Below are positions 57,001 through 64,000 of a DNA stretch of 64,000 bases, in pieces. The DNA comes from Tomocerus qinae. Lineage: Eukaryota > Arthropoda > Collembola > Entomobryomorpha > Tomoceridae. The stretch lies in NCBI GenBank assembly GCA_020055645.1, contig CM034548.1, positions 19,344,001 through 19,408,000 on the forward strand, written 5' to 3'. A program made the translations under genes and the position numbers. Each line of letters starts with the position of its first letter. Within the stretch, counting starts at the first letter, position 1. Below the pieces are notes generated by a model that saw only the letters and a list, made by a program, of their open reading frames with translations, searched no databases and was not told the origin of the DNA.

Positions 57001-60000
57001 CATTAGAAATGTTATAAAAGCCCAGTCTATTAATCTACACTGAGCATTGCCAAAGAGAGCATCACAAAGCAGAACACACAATAATAAGTCTCAAGTATTT
57101 TTGGATCAACGAAATTACACGTGTAATAATTGAAAATGCAAAACTAGACAGATAGAGACTAAGAGAAAAGCTATGATGAATTTTGAAGATGAAAGGAGAG
57201 GACGGTTAAGAAATCACCACCCACCAAGTGACCCCCTGTAGTCCATCAAGGAGGAGTTGGATGATTGACATTTTGACACTTTGGGTGCCTCAACTCAACT
57301 CACATATCATGAAATTCGTTAAAATATTATGAAAGAGTCAAACAACAAGAAAAAACTTATTTAGAAAATCGTCTCTGTTTCTCAGTCGATTTAAGTGTGC
57401 CCACCCCTCGGACAATCATCTCCGCTTTTATATTATTTTTAGTTAAATCCTCTTTAGGAAACGCATTTGAACTCATCTATTTAGGTATTTCCAGACTATG
57501 ACTGATCCTACACTTGACAACGAGTCGTGAAACCCAACCAAACCAAGTCACTCCTGTCAGTTCCTGATATGCCTTTTGGAAATATCCTATTGAGATCATT
57601 CAATCTCATTTCAACTCGAGTCTCCCATTCTCCACTTAGACACATTCCCTCTCCACTACTTTATAGCATCCTCTCATCCAACTTTACATTAGAATCGAAA
57701 ACAAACAGCTCTTACTTAATACGTACTTGTATCTTCATCATTCTTTGTACACCCATATAAATTGATAGCTTATCACTTTGAAATTAACACTGTGCAGATA
57801 CACATCTTCTACTTTTACGAATAAATCCCCTCGTACTTATCGTAGCTATCAAAACAACTATTATTTCATTATTTGTGACATGATAACATGCATGGATAAA
57901 CATTGTACCACATAAATACATTTTTAGCCATTAAATCCATACTCTTAGTAAAATGCAAATACTATACTCTACTAAATTTGCGCAATGGCATATCTTGACA
58001 AACTACATTTATTTTAGAAGGATCTATTAAGTAGAGAGAAAAAAAATTGCAATAAATGTTTAATCCTAAGATCTACCATGGAAATTTATCATTGAAAGAC
58101 AGGAGTCTATACATAAAGTATTCTGTAGTTAGTATGAATCGATAGGAAGACATTTGCAATTTAGAACTCGAGGTCTACATAGGTTTAAATTGTCTTTATT
58201 TTGACTGGTGAATGTGAAGATTAAAGAGTCAAACGACGTAGGACAGCCGAGAGTATAAGAAAGTGACAGATCAGAGACATTTTGCTGCATCAATAGTACT
58301 GCAGGAATACTAAGAATACATTTTATGGATGAGAGATGTTTACTAACACAAACGAAGATGTCATTGAAGCTAGGAGTGAAATACTTAGCGGAATGCCATG
58401 AGGGTTGTTTCTATAACTCCCCAAGGAATAATCCGTGCATAATTTACGGAGAAGCGGGCAAGAATTTAAAAATAACAAACAAATGCATAACTTGTGAGAT
58501 TTTGATTCGTAACATATATAAATTAGAGGAGTCTTGAAAATTCTAATTAGTAGGACTAATAAATATGGAGAAGTATACATAGGAGTGAGAATTGTGGTTG
58601 GATCGAGCTTAAGGAAGATTGTAGTTAGGGATGATATTGAATTGTAATGAAATGCAGGGACAGATGGACGGACGTAACAAAGAGGAAGGAGTTGGCTAAG
58701 GAGTGGATTGGTATAAGGCAAAGACAGTCAATTCAAATCAAGTGAAGTGAATTGAGGAGGATGGGAAACTTAACTAAGAAGCAAGTTGGTAGTAGTAGGA
58801 AGGAGATATTCAGGAGCTGAGATTTACTCTCATTAATAATGCTTTCTGAAAGTTAACACGGAGATAGTAAAGTAAAGGAAGTCGAGGGAAAAGTGCGTGA
58901 ATGAGAAACCCGGGAGCAAAACCAAACAAGAGAGAATTTCACAATACACAGATGGTGTAAGAGCTCTTTCTTCTCAGGTTCCGAATTCGCATGAAGAAAC
59001 ATTTGACTGGAAATCTTATGTATTCTTATGTGCAAAGGAACTCAACTGTTTGCTGTTCGCCTTTACACAATCCTCTTCTATCTATGTAGTAAGTAGCAAC
59101 ATGTCTTCTGAACTTATACTCCACACTGCTCTGTCGCTCCGAGATTTTATGTATGTACAACTTGCTTCACTCACTCCACTCACTACTACAGATCTCTGCA
59201 GCATCTTGTCTTATATATGTAAACGTTTGAGTCGACTAAACCAAACTGAAGCAAGATCCTCAATTCACTACTATGCCAGAGAGACAGTCAACCAAAGAGT
59301 CTCCCTCGCCTTCTATCTAATATGTATAATAGTAGCTGGAAGCTGACAAACTCGAGTTAACTACAGATGAGCATGCATACGCATCCACACTCATCCCTAC
59401 GATTAAAGCATTCAGAGATATAGGAGTAAAGATCACTTGGTTATGCCACCAAGTTTAGTTTATGGGTTATGCAGCATCGATGCAGAAGACCGCACTAATG
59501 TAAGAAAACCCCGTCACATTCACATAGTCGAAACTATCACAATAAGACACACTGTCGTCTACTGAATATAAGACTTGAATGACAATAATTGTGAGTCAGA
59601 ATCCTATCGTGTTTATATGGACACTGTTGCTAATACTAACATAGAATATGATAAAATTGGATAGCAGGCTAAAATCGTCTTCAACTGGCATTTATATAGC
59701 CAGACCACACAAAGTTCATTTACTACGTTGAGTTACTTTAATTTTGTTGTCCTCTCTCTCTCTGTCGCCCGCCTCTTATATAATGCTTTAAGCTGCATGG
59801 CCAAAACCGAAGTCAGCCCTACCAGATACAGATTAGATACATAGCCCTCCCTTGTTCTTTATAAATTAGTATACAGAGAGTATTGATGAGTATAGACTAT
59901 TACAAACAATATAGTAGGACAGGAGGAATCGATATGAATTTTCTTTGGCGAGGAACACCATGGAATAATAATATTGGATCTAAATAGTGCCTACTTAAGA

Positions 60001-62663
60001 CTCCACATAGACAGACACTAAGCACTCAGACAACAGTAGAAAGGAACCGCAGAGCAGAGCAACTCACTTATATGCTAAGTTATTACTACAATCTATTTAA
60101 ATCTCAACTCGACTTCACGAGGAGACGATTGTATTTGTTCTTCCATATAATCATTACTACAAATCTATCTCTTTCTATCCATCTAGAATCTGTTAATGCA
60201 CTCTACTATCCTGCACTATAAATATCAACCAAATACTGCCATTACACCAATTTTCTCTGCCTACCCATACAATCGTCTATACATTATTTATAATGCACTG
60301 CCTTCTCTATTATGTATTTCGAGATCCATCTCGATATAGTATTTACACCATGAGGACAAATGCACAAACAGGTCCATATTATTATGTTTTCATACATTAC
60401 GTGATTTGTCAATGTGCTCTATTGTATTCCATTGTATGGTGACTGTAGGTAAGTAAAAGCAAAGTTTCCAAACATATGAGGAGACTCATCCTATTTCTTA
60501 ATCCTTCCATGCTCAAAGCAACTTTGATCTTCATTGTCTTTGGTGACGGTACCACAACTGGGAGGAGGAGGGAACTTGGATTACAATGGCACCATTCACC
60601 ATTCCTTATCTTACTTTTCATTAACTAATGCAATGCAGTTTCTCTCATCATCATCATCATCATACTACGGCTAAAGCCAACAGAGACGACCAAGCTCATT
60701 CACTCTCATATGCTAACTCAGATCACACCAATAAAATTGGATGTAGTACCTACAGTTATATGCATATAGAAGGCATATGTCCACATTTACTGTATATAGA
60801 TACATAAAGTATGTATATAACGACGATAAAATACTCACGCATCCTGCTCTGTAGTAATTGCTACACAGCTCGATATACTACTATAGATAGGGTTTATCTC
60901 TATGATTTGACTTCACATGTGTAAGATGGATGTACTTGAAACACTATCTTACTATATACTATGTAATCATTTATCTATTATCTACATACTGCTTTCCTTA
61001 CTTTACTTGAGTCTTTACCTATTCTACTAAAACATATCTGAGTATAACCACGCACTATACACACAATGCTAATTTTACTTTAATAGGCACAGCTATACAA
61101 TACTTACGCACAAACAATATTATTATTTAGCTAACTGCATTTATATACATTTTGTTTTACTGCCTGATATCGTCAATAAGAATAAGGAAATGTTTGAAGC
61201 TACACAATAATACTTTATACTGCTATGTATAGTGAATCCCGCTTGGCTTGTGCAGTCATTGGTGTACTCGCTCTTTCGCAAAATCAAACGATGATGGCAA
61301 ACGGTAAACAAAGTAAATACAATTTAATGTAGTTTAATCGGAAGTTAACCGATAGTTTTCAGCCCAGTTAAATGTAAAAAATATTGCTACACATAGTGGA
61401 GTTACTTGCTACAGAAACAATTGTTTGTAATAATATTCATATTTACTGATGCATACAAGGCAGCGAATCGAAAACAGATAGTTTCTATCCTCCTTCATAA
61501 GAGAAAGATAATATCTTGTTGAGTCTACTCCATTAGAAGAAATGTTTACTTAAAATGATTTTCGAAGCCATAGATAAAAAAGGTTAAGAGATCTATTTAT
61601 TGAAGAGATGAGACGGAGGGGGAATGAGCTTAGGAAATGAAGATGAAAAGGTAACAATATGTATCCATTTAGGTTTTAGGTGTTTAAGCGGGAAAGTGTG
61701 TAAAGTTTAGTGATGAGAAATGGAGGAGAATGAAAGATGCGGATTTAGTAGCCGCAGTGCTAATCTGTATTCTTAAGTAGAGAGTGTGGGAAGGGGCGGG
61801 AAAGGTGAGCGATTAGTTCGGGAAGAATCGAAAGGACAAGTGAAGTGAAGTTAAGTTGAGGGAGACATTCAGAGCTGTGGAGTCGGATGAAGTGGTGTGA
61901 AAATGAGATTTGGGTATTTGGTATGCTTTCTACGGTTGAGAAGACAGTCTGTTGCCTCTTGAAGTCTTGGATGTGACAAGAGAGGGGAGAAAATACATCG
62001 AGTACATTAACTAGAGTTTAGAGAAGTTGGAGAACTCGGAAAGTAAGTTGGTTCGGTTTGACGGGATTCTTATGCTCTTGTCTTCTACTTACATGTAATC
62101 TAACCATGCACGAAACCAAAGGAGAGCAGATCACTTGTTTCCCATTGTGAACTATAAAGTGGGAGGAAAGATTGAACTTTTACTCTGCAATAAGGTATGC
62201 TAATAAGATCCGCATATAGGATAGAGTGTTATTATTAGTGCACTATGTATGCATCTGACATTATGTGACGGCAGATTGGCAGAACATTATAGTAATGACA
62301 AAAGTTGAATGCCTAAGGTTACTAATGCTACAAAGTATATTAATATAGGTTATTATTATTCCTGCAGATAGGGTATAGGAAGGCACGAGGTATCTGTAGA
62401 GAGATTAAAATTGTAGAGAGAGGCTTAATGATTGAATTGAGAGAACAAAGTCTAAGAATGATGATTACTTGTTGCCAGAACTGAGCAAGGAGGAAGATTC
62501 GTTCTTTTTTCAAAATCCAATCGACAGGTGGTGGATTAGGTGAAGAAGTGAGTGGTGGAGGTGCGGGCGGCGTAGGTGGCGAAGCAGCGATTGACGGAGA
62601 TAGCGCTTCCATAGGCAATAAACAATAGTCTACTCCCAGCGTCCGATTCTTATGGCCGTACAT
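11564..62663 (-). CDS. cut: homeobox protein Cut (CUX family), whole gene, 15 coding exons
   Basis: Cut/CUX proteins are nuclear DNA-binding factors, mostly repressors, that specify cell identity (in flies: sense organs, Malpighian tubules, wing margin, dendrites). The exons listed separately join with GT-AG introns and consistent phases into 1395 codons. Approximate residues: proline-rich N-terminus 20-47; fly-type segment 48-65; coiled coil about 55-195; CR1 331-430; CR2 742-830; CR3 928-1020; homeodomain 1062-1121 with WFHNHR (His at homeodomain position 50, the CUT-class hallmark); post-homeodomain PFDPVQF; acidic stretch; basic RRKRK 1226-1230; C-terminal [12 protein letters not shown] and INGVCV. 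Fly Cut is longer, mainly through Q/A/N runs that are absent here, so the shorter length looks lineage-specific rather than truncated. Exon borders were read by eye. The family call is essentially certain; the exact start and isoforms are not. Confidence 0.97.
12013..12560 (-). other. cut intron 14 (548 nt)
   Basis: Donor GTGAGT, acceptor tatttgcag. AT-rich; no further structure was noted. Confidence 0.85.
12561..12675 (-). CDS. cut: cut exon 14: short exon with basic cluster
   Basis: 115 nt; acceptor attttaatag, donor CAA A|GTGAGT. It codes [20 protein letters not shown] followed by [23 protein letters not shown] at residues 1226-1230 is a candidate nuclear-localisation signal. Phase 0 at the start and +1 at the end fit both neighbours. 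No family motif is visible; support comes from phase, splice signals and open frame. Confidence 0.82.
12775..13016 (-). CDS. cut: cut exon 13: conserved post-homeodomain block and acidic region
   Basis: 242 nt; acceptor ttattgtag. It codes [20 protein letters not shown] and LLELHKDKF (fly: [24 protein letters not shown]), then GLDLTVSNT (CtBP-like LDLTV; fly has SGLDLSMP) and a strongly acidic run [18 protein letters not shown]. The donor used in the main model is GAA|GTAATT at 12775, a weak consensus needed for phase 0 into exon 14. Without that splice the frame runs 15 more codons to TAA at 12727. Confidence 0.9.
13184..13367 (-). CDS. cut: cut exon 12: homeodomain
   Basis: 184 nt; acceptor tatgttcag, donor CAA G|GTAAGC. 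With KKQR from exon 11 it forms a complete homeodomain: [20 protein letters not shown] (helix 1), [16 protein letters not shown] (helix 2 and turn) and [14 protein letters not shown] (recognition helix). W48, F49, N51 and R53 are all present. His at position 50 is diagnostic of the CUT class. Only a few residues differ from the fly homeodomain as I remember it. Confidence 0.99.
13577..13912 (-). CDS. cut: cut exon 11: CUT repeat 3 (CR3) and homeodomain N-terminal arm
   Basis: 112 codons, phase 0 both ends; acceptor ttgtctttag, donor AGA|GTAAGT. It codes [60 protein letters not shown] and ANKRKRG. A Ser/Asn-rich linker follows, ending APPSKKQR, the N-terminal arm of the homeodomain. The basic stretches around [11 protein letters not shown] and KKQR are plausible nuclear-localisation signals. 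Confidence 0.97.
13998..14332 (-). CDS. cut: cut exon 10: proline/serine linker and start of CR3
   Basis: 335 nt; acceptor cttacatag, donor AAG|GTTCGT. An Ala/Pro/Ser linker includes a run of six prolines and a run of five serines. The exon ends [20 protein letters not shown] and [15 protein letters not shown], the first half of CR3, conserved with fly ([26 protein letters not shown]). Overlapping plus-strand ORFs are shadows of this exon. Confidence 0.95.
14333..14902 (-). other. cut intron 9 (570 nt)
   Basis: Bounded by donor GTAAGC after exon 9 and acceptor ttacatag before exon 10. Nothing else was recognised in it. Confidence 0.9.
14903..15161 (-). CDS. cut: cut exon 9: main part of CUT repeat 2 (CR2)
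   Basis: 259 nt; acceptor catcaacag, donor CCA T|GTAAGC. CR2 landmarks: [40 protein letters not shown] and [20 protein letters not shown]. It continues with [18 protein letters not shown], which matches fly Cut almost residue for residue as I recall it. CR2 contributes to stable DNA binding together with CR3 and the homeodomain. Confidence 0.97.
15373..15501 (-). CDS. cut: cut exon 8: start of CUT repeat 2
   Basis: 43 codons, phase 0 both ends; acceptor tgtcacag, donor AAA|GTAATG. It codes [20 protein letters not shown], then [20 protein letters not shown] and VRK, the first helix of CR2. It joins [18 protein letters not shown] of exon 9. The intron to exon 7 is only 83 nt. Confidence 0.94.
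15585..15782 (-). CDS. cut: cut exon 7: linker before CR2
   Basis: 66 codons, phase 0 both ends; acceptor tttgcacag, donor CAA|GTATGT. It codes [20 protein letters not shown], a Gly/Ser/Ala-rich segment, [12 protein letters not shown] and [17 protein letters not shown]. The last element is nearly the same as fly Cut just before CR2 ([17 protein letters not shown]). Its function is not known to me; the conservation suggests a structured or interacting element. Confidence 0.93.
15783..16533 (-). other. cut intron 6 (751 nt)
   Basis: Donor GTAAAA, acceptor ttgcacag. A 95-codon plus-strand open frame inside (15967-16254) has no recognisable features and is taken as chance. Confidence 0.88.
16534..16777 (-). 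CDS. cut: cut exon 6: linker with CtBP-like motif
   Basis: 244 nt; acceptor ttttttccag, donor GAC AAG|GTAAAA. It codes [20 protein letters not shown] and YHRELAKLA, then Ser- and Pro-rich sequence and [19 protein letters not shown]. Fly Cut has comparable blocks (SPSLFGG, REIAKL, NGAQDLS). QDLSMPK resembles a PxDLS-type CtBP-binding motif. The 1-nt start phase completes an AGC codon with exon 5. Confidence 0.92.
16778..18006 (-). other. cut intron 5 (1229 nt)
   Basis: Donor GTAAGC, acceptor ttttccag. AT-rich with no credible exon. Confidence 0.88.
18007..18412 (-). CDS. cut: cut exon 5: linker between CR1 and CR2
   Basis: A 406-nt exon. The acceptor gttgttgaag|GC follows a strong pyrimidine tract; the donor is CAG AG|GTAAGC. 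It codes [20 protein letters not shown], then [12 protein letters not shown] (a block I recall in fly Cut as [11 protein letters not shown]), an Asn/Ser-rich low-complexity stretch, and [16 protein letters not shown] (fly: MARLYQELIA). The linker probably carries interaction or repression functions; no enzymatic domain is visible. The open frame runs upstream of the acceptor to an in-frame ATG at 18449, discussed as a possible alternative start. Confidence 0.9.
18413..42470 (-). other. cut intron 4, 24 kb, separates CR1 from CR2-CR3-homeodomain
   Basis: Donor GTAAGC after CR1, acceptor gttgttgaag before exon 5. All open frames are short (at most about 110 codons) and unlike any family I know. 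It holds scattered TAGGTA/TACCTA hexamers, small microsatellites and strand-asymmetric patches, e.g. a G-poor stretch at 26371-26530. Large cut introns and flanks carry enhancers in flies, so regulatory DNA is plausible but not shown by the sequence. Confidence 0.85.
42471..43130 (-). CDS. cut: cut exon 4: CUT repeat 1 (CR1)
   Basis: A 660-nt exon. After a linker with [20 protein letters not shown] and Ser/Pro/Asn-rich sequence it holds the block [20 protein letters not shown] and then CR1. CR1 landmarks are [40 protein letters not shown] and [20 protein letters not shown], ending [12 protein letters not shown] repeats are compact DNA-binding domains of about 80 residues. Donor AAA G|GTAAGC. 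Two acceptors fit the phase, 43130 (ccag|GTTCTC) and 43121 (ccag|TGAACT); the polypyrimidine tract is poor for both. Antisense and other-frame ORFs over this exon are shadows. Confidence 0.95.
43131..45352 (-). other. cut intron 3 (2222 nt)
   Basis: Donor GTAATA, acceptor ttatccag. No coding signal; contains the AG run. Confidence 0.85.
45219..45233. repeat. AG dinucleotide run in intron 3
   Basis: A short AG repeat about 120 nt beyond the donor of exon 3, inside the intron. Confidence 0.8.
45353..45611 (-). CDS. cut: cut exon 3: coiled coil
   Basis: 86 codons plus 1 nt; acceptor tttcacag, donor CCA A|GTAATA. The heptad-like sequence runs [15 protein letters not shown], then [20 protein letters not shown], then [12 protein letters not shown], which is the conserved end of the CUX/CASP coiled coil (YEEVKKELNILK-like in vertebrates). 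The tail is hydrophilic ([19 protein letters not shown]). The 1-nt phase fits the 2-nt phase of the CR1 exon. Confidence 0.93.
45612..49758 (-). other. cut intron 2 (4147 nt)
   Basis: Donor GTGAGT, acceptor tttcacag. Contains an AT-rich hairpin at 46463-46498 and a 97-codon plus-strand open frame at 47654-47947 without known motifs. Confidence 0.85.
46463..46498. repeat. 12-bp perfect inverted repeat (hairpin)
   Basis: AATTCAGTATAT at 46463-46474 pairs with ATATACTGAATT at 46487-46498 across a 12-nt loop. Such AT-rich palindromes are frequent in this kind of DNA; function unknown. Confidence 0.8.
49759..49935 (-). CDS. cut: cut exon 2: start of coiled coil
   Basis: 59 codons, phase 0 at both ends; acceptor gtgaacag, donor GAG|GTGAGT. 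It begins [17 protein letters not shown], continuing the segment from exon 1. A Gly/Ser/Pro-rich linker containing APPPPDRED follows, then ELAAKDKE. The last element joins [12 protein letters not shown] of the next exon, as in CUX and fly Cut (AAKDKEI...). It probably contributes to oligomerisation through the coiled coil. Confidence 0.93.
52632..52652. repeat. ATA microsatellite in intron 1
   Basis: About seven AAT units. Confidence 0.9.
56926..56962. repeat. imperfect GTTA tetranucleotide repeat in intron 1
   Basis: A GTTA/GGTA/GTCA series with small interruptions. Confidence 0.8.
60645..60664. repeat. TCA microsatellite in intron 1
   Basis: About six and a half TCA units. Confidence 0.9.
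62469..62663 (-). CDS. cut: cut exon 1 (first coding exon found): proline-rich leader and fly-type N-terminal segment
   Basis: Codons 1-65. The ATG at 62663 is the first after an in-frame TAG at 62681-62679 and has A at -3. A second in-frame ATG lies 17 codons on (MEALSPS). A leader rich in Pro, Ser and Ala is followed by [18 protein letters not shown], closely matching the fly Cut N-terminus (remembered as [18 protein letters not shown]). The donor is CAA|GTAATC, phase 0, and the next exon continues with RATLAEKEV as in fly. An upstream splice acceptor or alternative first exons cannot be excluded, so the start is less certain than the exon. Confidence 0.88.
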
Positions 62664-64000
62664 TATGTCTTTGGATTGCTACGTTTAGGTCGTTTATTAT
62701 TAGTTGTCTGTTCGTCTGTAGTTTGGGTTCCCTATGATTATTGTATTGTTTAGTTACAAGTAGGTAAGTGTTCGTTTCTAGATTATTGCAGGTTTTGTTT
62801 TTTAAAGTTCAGTTCAAGTACAAATAAGTATTGCATAATAATTGCTATAACGTCCTTCTTCCCCGAAGTAGTGATTGATTCTCATTTGAACTTTCAACTT
62901 GTATCATCCCTCCAGTCACAAAACATTAAAGCGAAGCACATTGGTTTGGATTGTATTAATACTTAGTACTATTTATAGGGAATTAATACTGTAAGTAGTA
63001 TAGAGTTAGTAGTCGCAAATTGTCCGTAGGATTTATATGAATTTGCACAGAGAGTGAGAGAATGTAAAATAAGTAACTATTTATATCATTGGTTTCTTTG
63101 GCTGGATGGGGAAATCTATTTTTCGTTGGATTATGGTATGAATGAGCAAGGAGGCACGAGATAAGTAATATTATTATTATTACAATCAGTTCATTTTCTC
63201 TCTTTTTTGAATGTCCGTTAAATGAGGCGGAAATGAGTTCTACAAGTTACGACGGGTTTTCGTAACAAGACGGAGATGTATGTGAGAAGGTTCTTTTTTC
63301 TTTATCCACCCCAGCCTGTGGACAATACATAGATACAATGAAAATACTTACTTAACAATAACAATTACAACATTCGTTCGTCCGTTCGTGCGAAAGATAT
63401 CGCATCACATCGGTGGATTAGATTCGTCTTTTCTTGTTCTCACACTACTGCCTCTTCACTCAATAATTCCCTCATTTAATTTCCAAATACAATACAATTG
63501 AATTGAATTGAAATAAATTCGTGCCTTGCACTCATTCTCTTCCCTTTTAATTTTAATTGTCAGACTTGTTCTGCTCAAGTAATGCACAACATATGTCATG
63601 TAACTATGTAATAAGTAGACGTACTTTCGCATGCCTCTGCAAAAAATTGATTATTCGTTCCTACTTACATTTCCTACACTACTACTGTATATACAAAATG
63701 TGTGCACGTAAGTCCAGTTTCTAGCCAAGGGAAGGCAAGGCATAGCAATCTGGCATGACATCTGATATATTATGTGATTTATTAAGCACAGTATCCGTAC
63801 TTGAGACCATTTAGATACATAGAATAAATCCAATGACATTATTCCATTCATTACATTTCCCGTGTTCACTCTATTAGACACAACAGCCTACGCTTGTCAA
63901 TAACTTCAATTGTCACTTTATTCTTAATAGAAAGTCCTCACTATAGTAATTAACAGTCAGAGTCCTTTTAGTATACTTGAATTGACTCATTCACAAATCC
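62664..64000 (-). other. presumed cut 5' UTR and upstream flank
   Basis: An in-frame stop at 62681-62679 precedes the first ATG. No further coding exon upstream is recognisable. A 76-codon minus-strand frame at 63651-63881 has no known features. The transcription start could not be placed with confidence. Confidence 0.6.
62969..62977 (-). promoter_or_regulatory. weak candidate TATA box upstream of cut exon 1
   Basis: TATAAATAG on the minus strand, about 310 nt upstream of the first coding ATG. A start site some 30 nt downstream would give a 5' UTR of about 285 nt. No clear initiator was seen there, and TATA-like strings are expected by chance here. Confidence 0.15.

Larger units (their letters stand above)
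49936..62468 (-). other. cut intron 1 (12.5 kb)
   Basis: Donor GTAATC after exon 1, acceptor gtgaacag before exon 2. No exon of known family was found. Two uncertain open frames, an acidic minus-strand one at 55126-55434 and a 149-codon plus-strand one at 58897-59346, are treated as findings. Purine-rich patches on the plus strand occur near 58.6-58.9 kb and 61.6-62.05 kb. Confidence 0.82.

Noticed and set aside
58323-58721. 132-codon minus-strand frame in intron 1
   Set aside because: No recognisable motif, Leu/Ser/Tyr-rich composition typical of AT-rich non-coding DNA, and no matching splice signals.
1-64000. CRISPR arrays, bacterial operons, rRNA or tRNA genes
   Set aside because: The spliced homeobox gene shows this is animal nuclear DNA. 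The only regular array is a contiguous minisatellite without spacers, and I saw no tRNA or rRNA signature, though I could not run a covariance search.

Overview
The window is an animal nuclear sequence, AT-rich and mostly non-coding. It holds one recognisable protein-coding gene, on the minus strand: the homeobox gene cut (Cut/CUX family, CUT class). Fifteen coding exons can be joined from position 62663 down to 11564 with every splice phase agreeing. Their summed length is 4188 nt, an open frame of 1395 codons plus stop. The protein has a proline-rich N-terminus ending in a fly-Cut-type segment (FLLAQFWQQ), a coiled coil, three CUT repeats (CR1, CR2, CR3), a CUT-class homeodomain and an acidic C-terminal tail. 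The fly-like N-terminus, CUT repeats, homeodomain and C-terminal blocks point to an arthropod, probably Pancrustacea. I cannot name the species. Comparisons with Drosophila Cut and human CUX1 are from memory, not from an alignment run here.

Layout in + coordinates. 1-11.5 kb: sequence 3' of cut, with a 20-bp minisatellite at the left edge, small duplications, ATA microsatellites and a short inverted-repeat element near 8.8 kb. 11.56-18.41 kb: a compact cluster of eleven exons (exons 15 back to 5) encoding CR2, CR3, the homeodomain and the tail. 18.41-42.47 kb: a 24-kb intron with no credible coding sequence. 42.47-43.13 kb: the CR1 exon. 45.35-45.61 and 49.76-49.94 kb: two coiled-coil exons. 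49.94-62.47 kb: a 12.5-kb intron. 62.47-62.66 kb: the first coding exon found. 62.66-64 kb: presumed 5' UTR and upstream sequence, with no securely placed promoter.

How it works together: the parts of one large transcription factor are dispersed over 51 kb. CR1 and the coiled coil are separated from CR2-CR3-homeodomain by a very large intron. In mammals the equivalent split allows shorter CUX1 isoforms. Here an in-frame ATG just upstream of exon 5, and a possible retained last-but-one intron, suggest alternative products. No tRNA, rRNA, CRISPR array, intact transposase or second gene could be supported.
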